DNA from: Phycisphaerae bacterium
Lineage (GTDB): Bacteria > Planctomycetota > Phycisphaerae > Sedimentisphaerales > Anaerobacaceae
DNA: 6,325 nt
Reading direction: 5' to 3'
Assembly (NCBI GenBank): GCA_030630315.1
Contig: DAOVNI010000105.1
Coordinates: 1 to 6,325, forward strand
The notes under the pieces are model-generated. The model made no database searches, had not been told where the DNA came from, and saw nothing but the letters and a program-made list of their open reading frames with translations. The translations under genes were made by a program, and so were the position numbers. Positions 1 to 4,130 of this stretch are shown here, piece after piece. Position 1 is the first letter of the stretch, and every line of letters starts with the position of its first letter.

Positions 1-2751
1 CTGGCCCGTTTCGATCCAATAGTCAACAAACACTTTCAGGTCATTAAAATCTACTTCCCAGTCATTAGTCAAGTCGGCGATATTTCGCCAATTGGCAGGT
101 GTCTTACTCGCTTCGGCTGTCCCGCCGTAGGCCCCCATATTGATACGAATATTATTTGCGTCATTTGGTTCATCACCCAAGGAACAGCCCGGATTGCCCG
201 CATCAATACAGATGCTCGTGTTGGCATCTATTACCCAGGTTTCGCTATTTGGGTCCCACCTGCCAGCTTGTGATTGCAAATGATAATCAGTCTCAAACCC
301 AACCCAGAAGGGACCATGGGGTCCAATGAAATCGTCCCAATACCCAGGAACAACAAAGCACGGGTCTGAGTCAATGTTGCCCATGCCCACCCAGCCGTCC
401 TGCACGTTACTGTAAATTACCTGTGGGGTTCCATAGGTAACATACAGTTGATCGGGTCTGTTAAGCCACAAGATACAATTTTTTATCGCCGTGTCGGATT
501 TGCAGTATATGCCGCTGCCGGAGCTACCAAGGTTCCCAACGATAGTACAATTTGTAATCTTCGGGGCAGCATAGCGGGAATGAATGCCACCGCCGGGGCC
601 GCCTTGAGGCTCCAAAAAACCGTCCCAGGAACGGTTGCCAGCGATGACGCAGTTGCTTATCTCAGAACTGCCGCCAGAGCAATAAATGCCGCCACCTCCT
701 CTGGTAACGGACATATTGTGCATTATTTTACATTTGTTTATTGTCGGGCTGGCGTAGTAACAATATATTCCACCGCCATTCTGCCAGGTGCTGTTCCATT
801 CGATGGTACAGTGAGTAACTTCAAGGTTGCTGTTGTGACAGTAAATACCACCCCCGCGATCAGCATGATTGTGCATTATGGTACAATTCTCAATTGTCGG
901 ATTGCTCGAGCCATCGCACCAGATGCCGCCCCCACGTTTGGCTGAGTTTTCATTGATAGTGCAATTACTAATCATTGGATTGCTGGAGGAATAGCAGTAG
1001 ATACCGCCTCCTTTACCTGTGTGACCCTCTTTGTCGGGATATATTCCGGGGGCTGAATTCCCTTTGATCGTACAGTTACGAAGCGTAGGACCGCTGGATG
1101 AGCAATAAATGGCACCACCATTATACTTGGCTGAGCAGTTTTGGATGATGCAGTTAGTAACGGTGGGACTGCTGGAGGAAAATTTTATACCGCCAGCGTA
1201 ACGGTCGGGTCCGGTCGGAATGAAACCATACGTGATGGTAAATCCGTCCAGAACTGAATTGCTATCTTCGCCGGTGTGAAAATGAAACCCGCGGCCTTTA
1301 TTTTCACAATTGATAATTGTCACCTCGGGGCCATTCTCGCTGCAAACAGTGATTGCCTTGCCCTTAAAATCAATATTCCGGTTGCCACTACCAGAATATA
1401 TCCCGTCGGAAACAAGGACGATATCACCATTCGTAGCTTCGTTTATTGCGTGCTGAATGGTTTCATATTCTGAAGGAACACGCAACACACCTTCGGTGCT
1501 GATTTTAAAAACTACCGAAATTGTGACGGGGCTGTTACGAACCCCATCGGCAGTAATCGTGAAATTGCAAGTGTGTACGCCCAGATTTAGTTGTGAAATA
1601 TCCACACTAAGGTTGACCTGATCTATCTCACCTCCAGACGCTCCATTTGTCGGATTAACTTCCAGCCACGGACAAACCTCTGTGATCTGCCAACTCAATG
1701 TCCCAATTCCGGCATTGCGAATGGACAGAATCTGCGGTTCAGGGCCGGGATCACCTTCATATGCAAAGAACTTGAAGACTTGAGGCCAAGCCCATATGAA
1801 TGGCACCTCGAGAGCGCGTTCATCTGCCCCGATGTCAATGCGATAATTCATTATGCGTGGATCGCCGTCAATATCCGTTTGTCCAAGAGCCAAGCTATAA
1901 CATGGGTCACCAACGTTAATGCAAGGCGAATTAATCGATAAATGGTAGTCAGCTGCAACTGGATCGACAAACAGCGGATCAGTATTTATATTGCCCGTCC
2001 CAGTGCTCCCACCTGGCCAGCAACTGTAAGTTGGCTTGGAGCTGTCAAATATGCCGTCCGGATTGTACCATACTATGCAGCTGGTGATGCTACCATTACA
2101 GATACGTATTCCCTCATTCTCATTTGAGACAATTGTACAGTTAACAATGGTGGCGTCACAGCAGTTTATACCACTCCCATAGGAAGTTCCATGACCGTTA
2201 TAGCTGACTAAGCAGTGGGTAATAATACCATGGCAGCGACTCAGTCCAGCGCCATAGTTTCCGATGTTTCGGGTGATGGTACAGTGGCTTATTATACCGT
2301 TGCAACTGTCGATTCCTCCACCATCGCCAGAGGTGTTTTCTGTAATCACGCAATGGGTTACGGTAGCGCGGGTTGAATTTCCAAAAATTCCTCCACCCCA
2401 GAATGAGCCGTGTCCACCGGTTATAGTAAAGCCCGCCAGTTTACAACTTGCGTCCTCGCTGCCGGAAAATGTGACTACGGAGGTTGTACCATCACCCCGA
2501 ATTGTCGTCCCTGCTACCACCACTGAATCGTTAGGGTCGGTTGAAGTCAGTGTAATGTTTTTGCCATCGATACTGATATTTTCCGTGTATATGCCGGGAC
2601 TAACCACGACAATATCGCCATTATTAGAATCGTCGATTGCCGCCTGAATGTTATTGAAATCCGAAGGCCCGTTGCAATCAACGGTAATTGTCCTTGCCTG
2701 GCAGGGGATGGCTGAAAGCAGGCAGATTAAAGCTAAGTTTACCTTTTTCAT
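1..2751 (-). CDS. Exported tandem beta-helix protein with choice-of-anchor Q-like, BACON/Ig-like and dockerin-like segments (3' end cut by window)
   Basis: The frame is open without a stop from ATG 2751 to base 1, giving 917 residues with the C-terminus missing. Residues 1-19 form a signal peptide (MKK, then a hydrophobic core, probable cleavage after PCQA). Residues about 29-230 are a first right-handed parallel beta-helix of T-I-x-x-C-type coils. Residues about 254-311 match a choice-of-anchor Q-type ending (DPLFVD, DYHLS, SPCINVGD, DIDGDPR, DIGADE). Residues about 318-417 resemble a BACON/Ig-like domain (ILSIRNAGIGTLSWQI). Residues about 422-775 are a second, longer beta-helix with GGGIYC...NCTI coils. 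Residues about 792-883 repeat the terminal motif (DYHLQSQAGRWDPNSE, CIDAGNP, INMGAYGGTAEAS). Residues 893-904 fit a dockerin calcium loop (D893, T895, D897, V900, D901, D904). The MKK start has GGAGG 8 bases upstream. An in-frame ATG at 2835 is an alternative. The protein is probably surface-located or secreted. Its ligand or enzymatic role is unknown, and no catalytic residues of polysaccharide lyases could be recognised. Confidence 0.9.
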   Translation of the reverse strand, partial: MKKVNLALICLLSAIPCQARTITVDCNGPSDFNNIQAAIDDSNNGDIVVVSPGIYTENISIDGKNITLTSTDPNDSVVVAGTTIRGDGTTSVVTFSGSEDASCKLAGFTITGGHGSFWGGGIFGNSTRATVTHCVITENTSGDGGGIDSCNGIISHCTITRNIGNYGAGLSRCHGIITHCLVSYNGHGTSYGSGINCCDATIVNCTIVSNENEGIRICNGSITSCIVWYNPDGIFDSSKPTYSCWPGGSTGTGNINTDPLFVDPVAADYHLSINSPCINVGDPCYSLALGQTDIDGDPRIMNYRIDIGADERALEVPFIWAWPQVFKFFAYEGDPGPEPQILSIRNAGIGTLSWQITEVCPWLEVNPTNGASGGEIDQVNLSVDISQLNLGVHTCNFTITADGVRNSPVTISVVFKISTEGVLRVPSEYETIQHAINEATNGDIVLVSDGIYSGSGNRNIDFKGKAITVCSENGPEVTIINCENKGRGFHFHTGEDSNSVLDGFTITYGFIPTGPDRYAGGIKFSSSSPTVTNCIIQNCSAKYNGGAIYCSSSGPTLRNCTIKGNSAPGIYPDKEGHTGKGGGIYCYSSSNPMISNCTINENSAKRGGGIWCDGSSNPTIENCTIMHNHADRGGGIYCHNSNLEVTHCTIEWNSTWQNGGGIYCYYASPTINKCKIMHNMSVTRGGGGIYCSGGSSEISNCVIAGNRSWDGFLEPQGGPGGGIHSRYAAPKITNCTIVGNLGSSGSGIYCKSDTAIKNCILWLNRPDQLYVTYGTPQVIYSNVQDGWVGMGNIDSDPCFVVPGYWDDFIGPHGPFWVGFETDYHLQSQAGRWDPNSETWVIDANTSICIDAGNPGCSLGDEPNDANNIRINMGAYGGTAEASKTPANWRNIADLTNDWEVDFNDLKVFVDYWIETGQ
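634..1011 (-). repeat. 26-residue beta-helix coil repeats (second helix core)
   Basis: Residues about 581-706 of the beta-helix protein consist of regular coils of the form GGGIYC-x(9-10)-C-T-I-x-x-N. The first cysteine of each coil falls at 586, 612, 638, 664 and 691, and the second at 597, 623, 648, 674 and 701, so the period is 25-27 residues (about 78 bases). An asparagine follows in each coil (602, 628, 653, 679, 706). The DNA copies are diverged, so this is an old protein-level repeat and not a recent expansion. Less regular coils lie on both sides, at about residues 520-560 and 720-760. Confidence 0.85.
2062..2397 (-). repeat. 23-residue beta-helix coil repeats (first helix core)
   Basis: Residues about 119-230 form shorter coils than those of the second helix. 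One cysteine column is at 134, 157, 180, 205 and 225, and the other at 150, 173, 197/198 and 218, so the period is mostly 23 residues. Each coil carries T-I/V-x-x-C-x-I followed by an asparagine (139, 162, 185, 210, 230). The stacking pattern is that of a right-handed parallel beta-helix. Confidence 0.75.
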
Positions 2752-2759
2752 TCTAAAAA

Positions 2760-2764
2760 CCTCC
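2760..2764 (-). promoter_or_regulatory. Ribosome binding site GGAGG for the beta-helix gene
   Basis: The minus strand reads GGAGG, then 8 bases, then ATG at 2751. The spacing is near ideal, and the resulting N-terminus (MKKVNLALICLL) is a classical signal peptide. This supports the start at 2751 over the upstream in-frame ATGs. Confidence 0.75.
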
Positions 2765-2783
2765 AAAAGAGGCATACAAAAAT

Positions 2784-2811
2784 ATTGTAACATCTTTTTA
2801 CGCCGGTTCAA
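2784..2811 (-). promoter_or_regulatory. Putative sigma70-type promoter for the beta-helix gene
   Basis: On the minus strand TTGAAC (2811-2806) is followed after 16 bases by TACAAT (2789-2784). The -10 box matches consensus at 5 of 6 bases and the -35 box at 4 of 6. The predicted transcript would begin around 2777 and carry only the GGAGG site and the MKK start, excluding the upstream ATG at 2835. This is inferred from sequence pattern alone. Confidence 0.4.
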
Positions 2812-2846
2812 AGGAAAAAAGGTAGTACAAACCATTTGCGCACTTT

Positions 2847-2854
2847 CCTCCTTC
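2847..2854 (-). promoter_or_regulatory. Second Shine-Dalgarno GAAGGAGG, upstream of an in-frame ATG
   Basis: The minus strand has GAAGGAGG 17 bases after the pgl stop codon. After 11 bases it is followed by ATG at 2835, which is in frame with the beta-helix gene and would add 28 residues (MVCTTFFPLNRRKK...) before the MKK start. It could support coupled re-initiation from pgl read-through transcripts. The spacing is longer than ideal, and its use is uncertain. Confidence 0.35.
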
Positions 2855-2871
2855 AGGTCAAATTGTCACAG

Positions 2872-3627
2872 TTAGAGTGCTTTTGCTGCGTCGCTGTCAA
2901 CGAGCCAGGTGACCTTATTAAGGATGGGCCAGAGGACGTGAATGGGATAGCGGACTTCATCGGGCTCGCTGGTGAGAACCTCTTTCAAGATGCCGGCCTT
3001 TTCCTGCCCGGAAACCAGCACAGCCAGATGAGATGCGGCACGTAAAACGGGATGCGTCAATGTTATGCGGTTTAGCTTCTCATCGAGAACATAAACAACA
3101 CAGGCCAGATTTTCCGTATCAAAGGCCGCATAAGAATTGGGAAACAGCGAGCCGGTATGTCCCTCCGCCCCCATGCCAAGCACAATTAAATCAAATTCAG
3201 GAAGTTGATTTTCTTCGAGGCCGAAAACCTCTCGAATGGTCTCTTCGTATTGCTGAGCGGCGACCTTAAAATCGCTGTGCTCTGTCGGAATTCGATGAAT
3301 GTTCTGCTCAGGAGTGCCGACTTTAGGTAAGAAAGTGTCGGCGGCGAGCTTGTAATTGCTCCATTGCGAATCGGGCGGAACGTACCGCTCGTCAACCCAG
3401 AACAAGTGTATCTTGTTCCAGGGCAGAGTTTTGGCGCTCGGCACTTCGCCCAACAGTTCAAAAAAACGCCTGGGCGTGTGTCCCCCTGATATTGCGACGT
3501 AAAAAGCATTTTTTGCCTTTATCGCCTTTTTCGCATGAGCGACAAAAAACTCAACGCTTTTACGCGCAAGACTCTCGGGGTCGGAAGCAACTTCAACATT
3601 CGGTTTATAATTTGCAGCAGTTTCCAT
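2872..3627 (-). CDS. pgl: 6-phosphogluconolactonase (DevB/Pgl type)
   Basis: This 251-residue cytosolic enzyme hydrolyses 6-phospho-D-glucono-1,5-lactone to 6-phosphogluconate, the second step of the oxidative pentose-phosphate pathway. It belongs to the glucosamine-6-phosphate isomerase/6-phosphogluconolactonase superfamily and has the usual length. Visible motifs are the phosphate-binding SGGHTP (47-52), WVDERYVP (77-84) with SNYKL (90-94), and GMGAEGHTGSLFP (151-163), whose His corresponds to the catalytic His of the family GxGxDGHxAS motif. Here that motif has Glu in place of the usual Asp. The long DER-x-VP and SN motifs favour lactonase over NagB. ATG 3627 is chosen because AGAGG lies 7 bases upstream; a TTG at 3657 would add 10 unconvincing residues (MCLCSERGGD). 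No zwf or gnd is visible next to it. The gaps on both sides (164 and 120 bases) suggest separate transcription. Confidence 0.93.
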   Translation of the reverse strand: METAANYKPNVEVASDPESLARKSVEFFVAHAKKAIKAKNAFYVAISGGHTPRRFFELLGEVPSAKTLPWNKIHLFWVDERYVPPDSQWSNYKLAADTFLPKVGTPEQNIHRIPTEHSDFKVAAQQYEETIREVFGLEENQLPEFDLIVLGMGAEGHTGSLFPNSYAAFDTENLACVVYVLDEKLNRITLTHPVLRAASHLAVLVSGQEKAGILKEVLTSEPDEVRYPIHVLWPILNKVTWLVDSDAAKAL

Positions 3628-3634
3628 ATCCCCG

Positions 3635-3639
3635 CCTCT
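3635..3639 (-). promoter_or_regulatory. Ribosome binding site AGAGG that decides the pgl start
   Basis: The minus strand reads AGAGG (3639-3635), then 7 bases, then ATG at 3627. The upstream in-frame TTG at 3657 has only AT-rich sequence before it. The site therefore favours the shorter, 251-residue protein. Confidence 0.65.
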
Positions 3640-3666
3640 TTCACTGCATAAACACAAACTAAAATT

Positions 3667-3695
3667 ATTATCTACTTTCAGTGATGGTTTGGCCA
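3667..3695 (-). promoter_or_regulatory. Putative promoter for pgl in the AT-rich gap
   Basis: The minus strand has TGGCCA (3695-3690), a 17-base spacer and GATAAT (3672-3667), matching the sigma70 boxes at 4 of 6 and 5 of 6 bases. A/T tracts at 3696-3721 lie just upstream, including the perfect palindrome GAAAAATTTTTC (3696-3707), and could act as an UP-like or bent element. The start of transcription would be near 3660, about 33 bases before the ATG. AT-rich spacers produce such matches by chance, so confidence is low. Confidence 0.3.
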
Positions 3696-3791
3696 GAAAA
3701 ATTTTTCAAAAATAAAAAAAACTACTGTTTGTTAGTTAACTCTTCTCCCCAACACGACTTACAGAGCAAAAATCCGACATTCAAGGCGGCC

Positions 3792-4082
3792 TCAGGTAAT
3801 GTCATCAATCTCCCACATAAAGGCCTTTATGCCTTCGGCGCCCATTTTCTCTCGCATCTGACGAACCTTCTGCATTATTTCTCCGGCTTTTGTCTGGTCG
3901 GTAACAACAAAGGTTCCGCAATTTATCCCCGGCCAAACATCGGTATTCAAATGCGGCTCACTTATCTCGCCCCTGCCTAAGGTGTTCGTAAATTTGGTAT
4001 AGCAATTAGTGCCAACAGAGGCCAGAGCTTCGTTTACTTCCTCATCAATCGCGGCATTGTGGACAATCAAAACAGCTTTCAT
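3792..4082 (-). CDS. PII-like, PG0541-family transporter-associated protein
   Basis: This 96-residue soluble protein has no signal peptide. Its predicted order matches the ferredoxin-like fold of PII-superfamily proteins: beta KAVLIVHN (2-9), helix about 13-24, beta about 27-37, a loop with PHLNTDVWPG (43-52), beta CGTFVVTD (55-62), helix about 63-81 and beta IKAFMWEID (85-93). The HL-x-x-x-x-WPG-x-N signature is one I recall from the small PII-like proteins encoded beside RND pumps (PG0541 type). It starts 38 bases after the RND stop codon, so co-transcription is likely. A regulatory or sensing role on the pump is inferred from family and context; the ligand is unknown. The region between strands 2 and 3 is shorter than the classical PII T-loop, and no uridylylation tyrosine could be placed. 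The ribosome site is weak (AAGAGAA, about 7 bases from ATG), which fits coupling to the upstream gene. Confidence 0.75.
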   Translation of the reverse strand: MKAVLIVHNAAIDEEVNEALASVGTNCYTKFTNTLGRGEISEPHLNTDVWPGINCGTFVVTDQTKAGEIMQKVRQMREKMGAEGIKAFMWEIDDIT

Positions 4083-4095
4083 AATTATTCTCTTA

Positions 4096-4130
4096 TGCTA
4101 CTCTGCGAAGTAGCGCTTCGCTACGTAGCA
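4096..4130 (-). other. Bulged hairpin across the RND stop codon
   Basis: The outer arms TGCTAC (4096-4101) and GTAGCA (4125-4130) are fully complementary. After a 3-by-3 internal loop they enclose the inner arms GCGAAG (4105-4110) and CTTCGC (4116-4121), with a 5-base loop. An alternative 6-bp stem GTAGCG/CGCTAC (4110-4115/4119-4124) overlaps it. The structure contains the RND stop codon (4123-4121) and ends 13 bases before the start codon of the PII-like gene. No T-run follows, so it does not look like a rho-independent terminator. It may be an intercistronic processing, stability or translation-tuning element. Confidence 0.5.

Noticed and set aside
448..945. 165-codon plus-strand open frame
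   Set aside because: It lies antisense to the beta-helix coil repeats. Its composition (Ala/Thr/Val-rich) is what the reverse of Gly/Cys/Asn/Ile-rich coils produces, and it has no domain or ribosome site.
634..1194. CRISPR-like or satellite periodicity of about 78 bases
   Set aside because: The period equals 26 codons and the similarity is at protein level (GGGIYC/NCTI). The DNA units are diverged and there are no identical repeats with unique spacers.
2264..2647. 127-codon plus-strand open frame rich in Pro/Ser/Val
   Set aside because: It is antisense to the first beta-helix, which has clear domain motifs on the minus strand. It has no recognisable protein features of its own.
2701..2751. 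Lipoprotein signal peptide for the beta-helix protein
   Set aside because: The cysteines near the cleavage region are preceded by AIP or ALI, not by a lipobox such as L-A-G-C. A type I site after PCQA fits better.
3628..3657. TTG start for pgl giving a 261-residue protein
   Set aside because: The extra ten residues do not resemble family N-termini and no ribosome site precedes the TTG, whereas ATG 3627 has AGAGG 7 bases upstream.
3711..3737. Rho-independent terminator after the PII-like gene
   Set aside because: The minus strand has a T-tract preceded by an AACTA/TAGTT arm pair, but the stem is only 5 AT-rich base pairs with an 8-base loop, too weak to call.
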